A stretch of DNA of 64,000 bases, taken from contig QEOQ01000345.1 of the NCBI GenBank assembly GCA_010279815.1, forward strand, positions 896,680 through 960,679, read 5' to 3'. The notes beneath the pieces were generated by a model. That model had not been told where the DNA came from, searched no databases, and saw nothing but the letters and a program-made list of their open reading frames with translations. Of the stretch, positions 44,450-53,566 are shown one piece after another (within the stretch, counting starts at the first letter, position 1; each line of letters opens with the position of its first letter). Made by a program: the position numbers and the translations under genes. Source of the stretch: Brachionus plicatilis. Taxonomy: Eukaryota > Rotifera > Eurotatoria > Ploima > Brachionidae.

Positions 44450-45135
44450 ATGGTAATTAATTTTTTAAATATTCGTTGGCTATATCCGTTTTAATCGATT
44501 AAGAAATCGATCTTTATTGCCAAAATTCAACTTTGACCGGGCGCACTAAACCCTCTTTTTTTTAAAGACTTACACAAAATTCGTTGAAATCGGACGTGTA
44601 GCCTTTGTCGCCTTCGGACCTGAACAAGGCAAATTAATCGCCATTGTTGACATCATCGACCAAAACAGAGTATTTAATTTCTGGATATTTTAAAATTTTT
44701 ATTTTATTTAAAAATTAATCAAGGTCTTAGCTGATGGACCAAACTTCAGAAGACAGGCTTTGAATTTAAAGACACTCTATCTGACCAAATTCACGATTAG
44801 AATCCAACACAGTGCTCGTGCCGCCAGTGTAAAAGCCGCATGGGCCAAGGCTGAGATTGATAAAAAATGGGCTGAAAGCGGATGGGCTAAAAGATTGGCT
44901 GCCAAAAAAGCAAGAACCAGTTTGAGCGATTTTGACAGATTTAAGTTGATGAAAGCCAAGCAAACCGTAATTATTCACTTAATATTTTTATGAAGTAAAG
45001 CCATTTTAAAAATATTTTTTTTTCCTACAGAGAAACCGCCTAATTGCTTTGGAAGTTGGCAAACTTAGAATCAAAACCAGAAAAGCTAATGCTGTAGCTA
45101 AAAAATCCGGAGCCAAAAAGACCGGCAAAAAATGA
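44450..45135 (+). CDS. RPL14: Ribosomal protein eL14
   Basis: 150-aa large-subunit ribosomal protein. Coding exons: 44450-44452 (the ATG alone), 44568-44669, 44724-44966, 45031-45135. The protein reads [55 protein letters not shown], the [20 protein letters not shown] block, [20 protein letters not shown], and a Lys/Ala-rich tail ([16 protein letters not shown]). This aligns throughout with human RPL14 (KOW-type SH3-like domain, then the L14e helix). All introns are GT-AG, 54-115 nt. The first intron follows the start codon directly. AATAAA lies about 40 nt after the stop. It is tightly followed by the IL-17-like gene on the same strand. Confidence 0.95.
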
Positions 45136-45306
45136 ATAAATTCATCTACTTAAATGAGTTTTTGTTCATTTAAAATAAATAATTTAAAAAACCAATTTTT
45201 TTTATTTAAAAAAAAAAGAAAAATTAAAAAATTGAAGTACTTGTGCAAACAAGAGATAATTTTCTTTGAAAGAGCTATTGAATTTTTTAATTTTAGAAAC
45301 AGATAA

Positions 45307-45314
45307 TATAAAAG
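45307..45314 (+). promoter_or_regulatory. TATA-like box very close to the IL-17-like start codon
   Basis: TATAAAAG, 13 nt before the ATG at 45320 and 43 nt before an in-frame ATG at 45350. The second distance matches the TATA-ATG spacing of the two other secreted-protein genes in the window. Confidence 0.35.
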
Positions 45315-45319
45315 ATAGA

Positions 45320-45862
45320 ATGTTAGTTAAACTAGTATTGAGTCTGGTCATGAATAGTTTAGTAATTAGCTGCTGTTTTGACCCGGGCGAAGATTATTTG
45401 CACCAAAAATTGAATGAATTTATTGAAGCAACACTCAGATATGAGCAAATTGAACTACGTTACAGCCAATTCAAGCGTTCAATATCAAACACTATTTCAG
45501 ATAGTCATATTTTTGAAAATACTCAGTGTGATTTAATAAACAGAACGATTGATTTCCAAGAACAAAAAGCGGTTTGCCCAAGACAATATAAAATAATACA
45601 CAGAACTAATAAATTCCCTTATTATATCAAACAAACAGTTTGTACTTGTAGAGCATGTTTTGTTCAACCTGGATCCTCTCTGTTCGAAGATATGTACCAA
45701 TGTTTGCCCATTTGGACACAAAAACATGTTCTTGTTAGAGATGAGTGTCAGTCAGATGGATTTTTTTATTGGAAGCCAGATTATGAATTGATAAATACCG
45801 GGTGTACATGCGGAACCAATTTGGCTCTTATTTCATTCAGATCAACTGATTATGAATTTTAA
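45320..45862 (+). CDS. Interleukin-17-like secreted cystine-knot protein
   Basis: 180-aa single-exon frame. Residues 1-17 (MLVKLVLSLVMNSLVIS) form a signal peptide. After a helical, charged N-terminal region come the IL-17 marks: NRTIDFQEQKAVCPRQYKII (N-glycosylation site, then Cys-Pro), KFPYYIKQTVCTCRACF with C108, C110, C113, then C128, HVLVRDEC (C143), a WKPDYELI strand, and GCTC (C162, C164), equivalent to VGCTC of vertebrate IL-17s. The CxCxxC ... CLP ... VLxR ... GCTC order is the IL-17 fold signature. The usual ligand role is binding IL-17R/SEFIR receptors. Start choice: an in-frame ATG at 45350 would destroy the signal peptide but fits the TATA position better. AATAAA follows the stop within 15 nt. 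Confidence 0.75.
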   Translation: MLVKLVLSLVMNSLVISCCFDPGEDYLHQKLNEFIEATLRYEQIELRYSQFKRSISNTISDSHIFENTQCDLINRTIDFQEQKAVCPRQYKIIHRTNKFPYYIKQTVCTCRACFVQPGSSLFEDMYQCLPIWTQKHVLVRDECQSDGFFYWKPDYELINTGCTCGTNLALISFRSTDYEF

Positions 45863-45925
45863 TTTTAATTAGAATAAATTTAATCAGTCTATTAAATAGC
45901 ATATAAATTACTATTTACGGTATAG

Positions 45926-45997
45926 TCCCATATGGTCTAGTGGTTAGGATTCCTGCCTTTCACGCAGGCGGCCCGGGTTCAATTCCCGGTGTGGGAA
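45926..45997 (+). tRNA. tRNA-Glu (anticodon UUC), second copy
   Basis: Same 72-nt sequence as 36148-36219: TCCCATA/TGTGGGA acceptor, CTTTCAC anticodon loop, GGTTCAATTCC B-box, T-run terminator. The downstream about 60 nt (TTTTTACTGAAAAA... ACAAAATTCAAAAA) are also recognisably shared with the first copy, whereas the upstream flanks differ. Confidence 0.96.
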
Positions 45998-45999
45998 AA

Positions 46000-47930
46000 T
46001 TTTTTACTGAAAAATGTCACTAGCATCCTTTTTATTCACAAAATTCAAAAACAAAGACGATTTATTATTTTTTAACTAAAATTACTGAAACTTTAACTAA
46101 AAAAGTTTTTTGTTTCCTAAATTTGGATAACTGATATTATTTTTTTTAATTTTTATAAATCGTATTAAAATTATAAATTAAGCATAATTTTACTTAAAAA
46201 AATTAAAAATCAGCAAATAGGCGTTTAAGTTGATTTTTAGCAATTTTTTGAATCAGGCAAGAATGTTTGGTACAACTAGAAAATTTTTTTTGAATTAGAA
46301 GAATATTTGGAAAATTTAGAATATTATGGTATGAATTTTGATGAAAAATGTAAGTTCTGAAATCTGGTTTCTAATTTAGATCTCAATAATTCTTCGTTTA
46401 TTACAATTCAGTTCAAATAGTGACAAAGAATGAACAAAAATTTAAAAAAAAGTTATATAAAAAATAATTCATTCAAAATTCAATTTAATATTGCAAAAAC
46501 TAGCATCAAACTTGATTTTTAAAATAAATTCATTTTTTTAAATTAATTAAGTGATTTTATGAAAAGTAAGTCATTTTTATATTTATCTAGGAAAATTAGT
46601 GAAAATGATCTTTCCTTTGGAAATGATCTCAAGCGATTATTACAATTCACAAAAAAAATCTTGACTCAGTTCTAACGAATGTTGGTCGGCTGAATTTGGA
46701 CTTTAAGCGACACTTTTACAGCCGTGACGGCATCTCGGACACTATAGAGCTTTGTTTGAATCAGTTAAGATTCAAATCTTAGCGAAATCTTTTAAATTAA
46801 TTAACTAAACCAAATTAAATAAGTTCAATTCTTCTGGTCCAGAGAAGGTTTTATCAATATCAATATCTTTTTCCTTTTCTGATTTTTAGTTTTTAATTTT
46901 ACTTTCTTTTTATTTTCATACAAAACTTAAATTTTAATTTTTTATTTTACATCTCCTTATGGAGTTTAATTTGAATTAAATATATATAAACAATAAGTTA
47001 TTGTTTATATATATTATATTTAATTCAAATTCAAATTAATTAAATTTATTTATTTATTTTGAAAATAAATAAATAAATTTAGATTTTCCAAGTGATCGAC
47101 GTGGAGTGAATTCAACTATGGGTGGCAACTTGAAGTACATGATCGATTATTGACGCTCAAAATGATCAAATAAAACTTAAACAATTAAATAAATTGTAAT
47201 TATTTAATAGTATAACATACTTTGTTAAATCTTACGGTAAAATCTGCAAATGTCTGCATAAAAATATCCACTTAAAATAGTATCATTTCGATGATGTGTA
47301 CTCTGCTAATGAGCATTTTGATTTTCATGCTTTTTATTTAGCATGGAATGTTAAATCCAAAAATTTATCTCTACATTAATTTTATTAAGGATTAACAATT
47401 TATTTCATATTTTTAACTTTATTTAATCTTTTTGATCATGAACTTTAAATTGACTTATGGGATCATTGCGGGAAACGTTTTTTTTCCGACACAACAATAG
47501 ATTATTTTTGTTCGTTTAGCAATACTATTTCTTAATGTTTTATTGGAAAAAATTTTAAGATTTTTCTTTTTTGATTGCACCGTTGTAAATTTTAGTTTAA
47601 AATAATAATACAAAGATATAACAATTAAGCTTTTTTATAAACGTTTATATTTTATTTCTTCAATATTAATTTTTCATATGTTCATGAGGATCAAGATTAA
47701 TTTAAATAAATTAATTTATCGCCTAATTCTAACTTCAACTTTATCTCTTACCAACGCAATTGCATACCATTAAAACTTATGAAAAATAAATAGTACAGTT
47801 CTTGCTCAGAGTGAATTAAGATAATCTATTGAGTTTAAGTTCCTTTGAAAATTTTTAAGCACTTTGCTTTTGTAAATAAAAGAAAGTTTTTATACAAGTA
47901 AAATATTCTTGACTATCTCAAATCTGTTCA
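46000..47930. other. Intergenic with a palindrome and a decayed repeat end
   Basis: A short open stretch at about 46662-46782 (DSVLTNVGRLNLDFKRHFYS...) looks like decayed coding sequence of unknown origin. An AT hairpin lies at about 46970-47030 (TTTGAATTAAATATATATAA mirrored on the right around AACAATAAGTTATTGTT), next to a TTTATTTATTTATTT / AAATAAATAAATAAA palindrome. At 47125 the sequence GGCAACTTGAAGTACATGAT marks another member of the GGCA-CTTGAAG repeat family. Confidence 0.5.
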
Positions 47931-47932
47931 TT

Positions 47933-49603
47933 GAAAATAATTTACCTACGTTTAGAATATTCTTAGTTCTTAGAAATCTTAGATCTTAGAAGTTTTCTAA
48001 GAAAAAAAATTGAGATTCTTAGACGTTTAACTTCTAAGAACATCTAAGAACAACTAAGAGTTCTTAAATATTTTTTTTAAATGACAAAAATGTTCTTTCT
48101 TTTTATACTAAAATAAAATATATTTGAGTCAATCAGATTTTTTTTTTTTTAAACTTTACTTTTTATAACGTTCGACTGTCTTAGATTAGAACGATTTATT
48201 ACTCCAATTTTGGCGCAAAAATTAGAAAAAAATCTCAACTTAAAAAAATATTATCCTCTTTTACATAATATTCAAACTTTAAGCAAAATTATGTACTAAA
48301 TAACGTGATTAATTAAAAGAGATAAAATGACTGAAATGACATCTTGAACTTGCTGTTTCAACTCTTTATTGAATTCTTTTGCTTGATTTTTAACTTTTAA
48401 TCAATAGAAAGTCCTTAACAAGAACATTTTTACTAAACCTTAATTTTTTTCTGACTTCCGGTTGTCAAAACAAATTTTTTAGCTTAGACTCAAAAAGCTT
48501 ACTGCTAAATATCCCAAGGAAAGAAATTTTATTCCATTAATTTTATTGCAACTGAAATACATACATAAGAATAAATTAATTTGAAAATAAATTTATTTAG
48601 AGCTTAATAAAACATATAAATTTAATAGATTTTTGTCCTAGACTTTGAGCTCTAATTCATTATTATTAAAGTGATACTTGTGAAGTCCGTTTGAAATTTT
48701 AATCACAAGCATCAATCAAATAATTGAAAATTCTTTTTTCATATTGATTAATGACGATGCTCAACTAAGAATAAAAAACCGATGATGATAATGATGAAAA
48801 TTTCACTAAAAAACTCAGGAAAAGCTCATTTTAATTTTTTATCTCTTTTAATTAATCACGTTATTTAGTACATAATTTTGCTTAAAGTTTGAATATTATG
48901 TAAAAGAGGATAATATTTTTTTAAGTTGAGATTTTTTTCTAATTTTTGCGCCAAAATTGGAGTAACAAATCGTTCTAATCTAAGACAGTCGAACGTTATA
49001 AAAAGTAAAGTTTAAAAAAAAAAAAGGGGTTGTGAAGTTCGTTTCAATTCGATCATTTCAATTCAGATAAACTTGAATAACTTTTTTACTAAAAGAGATA
49101 ATTTAGTTTTATAAAATTATAAGCAAATTTGCTTAATTCAGTAAAATAAGTCTGCAAAATACTATGCAATTTTATGCATTTTGCACGCCATTAAAAAGTA
49201 TTCTAATCAACTGTGCAAGTACATTGCAGAGTTTTTGCAGACACATATTTTCGGATTAAGCAAAGTTGTTTAAACATTAAGCATTTTACAGAACTAAATT
49301 ATTCCTTATAATAAAAAATTTATTAAAATTTTTCTGAATTGAAACGATCGAATTGAAATGAACTTCACAACCCCAAAAAAAAAATCTGATTGACTCAAAT
49401 ATTTTTATTTTAGTATAAAAAGAAAGAAAATTTTTGTCATTTAAAAAAAATATTTAAGAAATCTTAGTTGTTCTTAGATGTTCTTAGAAGTTAAACATCT
49501 AAGAATCTCAATTTTTTTTTCTTAGAAAACTTCTAAGATCTAAGATTTCTAAGAACTAATAATATTCTTAATTATTATTATTATAATAAGGTAAATAATT
49601 TTC
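47933..49603. mobile_element. Long palindromic element, about 400-bp inverted arms
   Basis: Left arm about 47933-48336 and right arm about 48840-49603 are complementary at nearly every base over about 400 bp. Shared blocks include TTAGTTCTTAGAAATCTTAG, TTATCCTCTTTTACATAATA and TAATTAAAAGAGATAAAA. The centre (about 48337-48839) has no ORF. The right arm is split by a 349-bp MITE at 49026-49374; without it the arms are of equal length. No transposase and no certain target duplication. Confidence 0.85.
49026..49374. mobile_element. 349-bp MITE nested in the palindrome's right arm
   Basis: Terminal inverted repeats of about 60 bp: GGGGTTGTGAAGTTCGTTTC at the left and GGGGTTGTGAAGTTCATTTC reversed at the right, with TCAATTCGATC and TTTCAATTCAGA following in both. 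Flanked on both sides by A-runs, so a target duplication cannot be measured. The homologous left arm of the palindrome lacks it, which proves insertion. Confidence 0.85.
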
Positions 49604-50352
49604 TATTTATTTTTAATTTTTTTAACTGAGTCGAGTTTAAGCTCCTTCAGATTAAAAAAATCAAAAATCAAAAAAATTAAAATAGACAAAATCAAATGGG
49701 TAATGACAGGTGCTAGATATTTAAGTATTGAACAGTTAGGGAAAGAAAAAGAAATAGCAACGTAACAATTATTCAATTTAGTTTGATATTCGATTCGATA
49801 GATCCTGCTTTATATTTATCCACCAGTTTGGCAACCGATGGTTAGTAAGTCCAAGATTGTCAAAATAGAAATACGGATCTATTAAAGACATTTTAGATTA
49901 TATTTCATTAAGTTAATTTGTGTTTAACTGTCAAATTTTTTTGATATATTTTTTCTTTCAAAATTGTAAGAATATTTCCTTAGTTTGTAAATATGTAAAA
50001 CAGACTATTTTTATCAATTCATATAATTTATTATTAAATAGTTGTTTATTTTTAAAAGAGAATCTATCTATTTATTTTTAGATTATTTTTATTTCAGTCC
50101 TTATTTTGAAAAGACGCTCGATTAATTTAAATCAACATATGTTTAGCTATAACGATGAAGAAGAAAAATAATCTTAAAAAATAAAATTTTTTAAATTTAG
50201 AAAAAAAATTTTTTATAATTATCCTATAATTAAGCACAACAGGTCTTTTATTAGATAATAAATTTTTGATAGATTCTACTTATTTTACTTTGGTTTTCTA
50301 TAGTCAATTTAAGATTAAAGAATAATGTTAAATAAAAAGAAGCTTTTCATCA
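49604..50352. other. Intergenic, nothing recognised
   Basis: AT-rich spacer between the palindromic element and the hAT MITE. No open frame of note. Confidence 0.5.
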
Positions 50353-50360
50353 CTTCTAAT

Positions 50361-50587
50361 CAGAGTTGGTCAAAAGTCAAACTTTAAAGTCAGAATCGTC
50401 AAAAGTCAAAGTCAAAGTCTGACTTTGACTTGAGTCTAAAATAATTTCAAAGTCAAAGTCTGACTTTGACTTGAGTTCGAAATAATTTCAAAGTCAAAGT
50501 TCAGACTTGACTTCAAAATGAAAAAAAATTAAAGTCAAAGTCCAGACTTGACTTTGACTTCATGACTTTGACTTTTGACCAACTCTG
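50361..50587. mobile_element. hAT-type MITE, copy 2 (227 bp)
   Basis: Ends CAGAGTTGGTCAAAAGTCAA and its complement, with CTTCTAAT repeated exactly on both sides (50353-50360, 50588-50595). The interior consists of tandem AAAGTCAAAGTC and GACTTTGACTTGAG motifs in both orientations. Same family as 35264-35491. Confidence 0.88.
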
Positions 50588-50802
50588 CTTCTAATTAATA
50601 AAAATCAATTTTATTTTGGCAAGATAAGATTTTTCCGATATCTAAAATAAAAAAGCGATTATTTGCAATTTATAAAATTTATTTGATTCAAAAAATAAAT
50701 TTAAAATTTAAAATACAGAAAAATATTTATCAAAATTTTCATTCCGGTATTTCAATTCTCAACTTAAAAATTATGGTTACCATTTTATTATTCATAATTT
50801 AA

Positions 50803-52490
50803 TCATCTTTGCCTATTATCACACAAAATTGATCTAAATTCTAAAAAAAAAACAAAATAATGAAAAAATAAATTATTAAAATTAAAATTTTTCTACCATT
50901 GTAAGAGACCATTTTATCACCGTCCACATCTGCTTCTTTGATCATTTCCATAACCTCTTCGTCAGTTATATTTTCTCCTAATCTGTTTAAAACATCTTTG
51001 AGCTCTGTGCTGTCAATGAAACCATCTTGATTTCGGTCAAAAATTTTGAATATCTCCCTAAGCTCATCGTCCATTTCCTGTTTGCTTTTTCTAAATTTTG
51101 CCATCATACCAATAAACTCCTCAAAATCAACCGTTCCACTGTCTAAAAACAGCAATCTTTAAATAATTTAATCAAATAAAATATTTCAGCACCTACTGTC
51201 ATAATCTACATCTTGAATGCTTTTGCGGATAAGCTCATCACCGGGGTAAAAACCAAGTGAGTTCATGACTGTGCGTATTTCGCACAAAGTTATAAAGCCA
51301 TCACAGTCTTTATCAAATATTTGAAATGTATCCTCAAAAACTAGATAAAATTTTAAAAAAAATTACAAATTATTTTTTATATTACTTCCGATTTGTTCTT
51401 CGTTGAATCCATATTCTTGAGCAAGGTCATGTTTTGTCTTGTTCCGATCACCGATCTTAATAAATAAATAAAATATCTTAATCATAGTTTCTATGATCAC
51501 CTGAACACAATTTAACAAATTAAACTTGATCTATAGAAACAATTAAAAATTTTTTTTGGAATAAATACAATCCAAAATAGTCCTTCATTAACAACCCAAC
51601 TTATTTAAATTTCAAATTAAATTTTTAAAATAATAAAAATAATTATAGTTCCTTAGATCATAAAATGTAATCGGACACATTAATTCAGAGTCTAATAGCC
51701 TCTGTCAGATATATACAATTTTTGGGAAAAATTTATTTATAAATTTATTATATCTGAATTAAAATTTAAAAAATCAGACTTGTACAGAAGTAAAAAAAAA
51801 GAATTTTCAAGATCTTTAAAAAATTTCAAAGTCAAGTCTGATATTACCATAACTTCTGAACAACTCTGATAAAAAAATTTTAAAAACTAGAATGTCCGAT
51901 ACTAAGGTTAATGATTTGAGACACTATAAAAAGGGATTGTTTTATTTTTTTTTAATTTTAGTTTTATTTTTAATTATTTTCTAATTTAAAATATGTGATT
52001 TTAAATTAAATTGAAATTTTTTGACAGATTTTAAATTGGTGATCATAGATTTACTAGTCAAGCTAAAAAAAAATTACTATGACTAGGTCGGTTTCAGATT
52101 TGGCATCTGCTAAATTTTTATCAGACTCCTTTAAATTTAATTTTAAATTCGTGTATGAACGTGTTTTTGGCAAAGTCGAGGGAACATTCAAGCAATTTTT
52201 TTTGGCCAAATTTTCGAATTTTTCCCGCAACCTGCTCGAGTTATTGCTCAACAACTTCCTGAACAAGTCAATTCTGTTCAAGTCATTTGAGTTGTATGAA
52301 CATCTATGCATCATTTAGAAAAAAAAATTCAAATTATTACCAATTCAATTGATAAGGAAGACTCTTGGCTTGATTTATCTTGATATACTTCGTTCACTTC
52401 TTGTTGATTGTTGCTTATCTCTAGATACTTTACCATTTCTAATTCATCATTTGACGGTTCTAATTCAACTGGTTTAGATTCGTCAGTCAT
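50803..52490 (-). CDS. Calmodulin-like four-EF-hand protein with N-terminal extension
   Basis: Calcium-sensor of the calmodulin/troponin C family. Well-supported exons (minus): 52314-52078 (first ATG 52314, or internal), 51455-51386, 51340-51197, 51142-50897, 50840-50803; GT-AG and phases agree. Loops: DKDCDGFITLCE, DYDNSGTVDFEE, DRNQDGFIDSTE and DVDGDKMVSYNE, the last completed across the final splice. All keep acidic positions 1, 3 and 12, so four sites may bind calcium. The 12-codon final exon ends FRSILCDNRQR. Upstream, about 80 residues of basic/Ser-rich sequence (KTRSYTNLKLNLKESDKNLA) precede the first EF-hand, absent in calmodulin. An acidic 50-codon frame at 52490-52341 (MTDESKPVELEPS...) is probably the first exon, spliced into the next near 52258, but that join is uncertain. 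Confidence 0.7.
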
Positions 52491-52807
52491 TCTTGGGTGC
52501 TGATAATTCCAAAGGTTAATTTCTTTAATACAAAAAAAAACAAAACTAGAAATTTTTATTCTATGCTGAGATAAGCATAAATACAGCCTATTTGGGGGTT
52601 TATTATAATAATATGCCAAGCTTTCTTAGAACCAATAAATTCGGCTTGTTAAGCTGTCATTACCGATTATCATAATACCTATTTTGATTGATTCTAAATC
52701 AGCATGAGCTCATTAAGTTACATAACTACAAGAAGCAGCAATGTTCTTACAAAAAATGTTTATTTACAAAATTAACAAAAAATAAAATTTTTCTTTAAAT
52801 TTTCTCC

Positions 52808-53326
52808 TCATGTTGGTGCAGGTTGCTTGTTCTCGTTTTCATTTGTTTGCATTAGTTGCTCATCAACGAATCCATCATTAACAAAATCCATGCACTCGGC
52901 AGATACGAGACCATTTTTTTGCTCATATTCGAATTTTTTGCGCATATCGTCCAAAATTTTGTCCATCGAGGCCATTTTTTTGTCACAATCACGGCTGGTC
53001 TTGACATGGGTCAGTTTAATTACTTGGTTTGAATTGAACTCATCAGTAGTGAACTCGTCGAAAAGGTTGAATTTTTGGAGCTCAGTGTCCGCCTCGGTGT
53101 TGATCATGATCGGCATCTCTGTCTGTGTGTCTTCCGGATTTTGGTCTTGAACCCGCGGGTGAAGTTTTTCATATTCCAGGGGATCGATCCGACCCGGATT
53201 AGCCCAGCTCAAAATCAACATGTTGTCCTGTTCGATTTTTGTGTAATACTTGACCATTTCGGCATTGTTTAGTTTGGGCCATTTGAAGCCCGTTTGAGCC
53301 TGGGGTTCTGTGTCGTTCATTGGCAT
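52808..53326 (-). CDS. PAGR1/PA1-like protein (MLL3/4 complex subunit)
   Basis: 172-aa single-exon protein. Two blocks resemble vertebrate PAGR1: FKWPKLNNAEMVKYYTKIEQ (compare the family W-x-P-P-x-x-E-I-x-x-x-Y-E block) and a C-terminal helix KKMASMDKILDDMRKKFEYE (compare a helix of the type RLDKVLSDMKRHKKLEEQI). The acidic FDEFTTDEF between them matches an acidic Phe/Asp patch. PAGR1 links PTIP to KMT2C/D H3K4 methyltransferases and is nuclear. The C-terminus here is Gln/Asn-rich and disordered. The match rests on remembered sequence and is modest. AATAAA follows the stop. The gene lies head-to-tail between the calmodulin-like and LPCAT genes. Confidence 0.5.
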   Translation of the reverse strand: MPMNDTEPQAQTGFKWPKLNNAEMVKYYTKIEQDNMLILSWANPGRIDPLEYEKLHPRVQDQNPEDTQTEMPIMINTEADTELQKFNLFDEFTTDEFNSNQVIKLTHVKTSRDCDKKMASMDKILDDMRKKFEYEQKNGLVSAECMDFVNDGFVDEQLMQTNENENKQPAPT

Positions 53327-53566
53327 ATGAAAAATTTTTTTGAGTCTTTAATATTTTATTTTTTATAATTTTTGAATGAGATGGTTCAGATATTGACTTG
53401 AGAAAAATAAAAATAGTTTTGAGATAAACATTTATTTAGAAAAAATATAATTTATTAAAGCCAATTTGAATATTGTCACAATTTGGTACTCATCAAAAAC
53501 AAGCATAATTTGTTCTTTTTTAAAAATGTCTCTAAATTACCTTTAAAAATTGGTTTAGCTCAACAA

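Noticed and set aside
52827..53150. 107-codon plus-strand frame
   Set aside because: Antisense to the PAGR1-like protein, low-complexity Ser/Phe composition.
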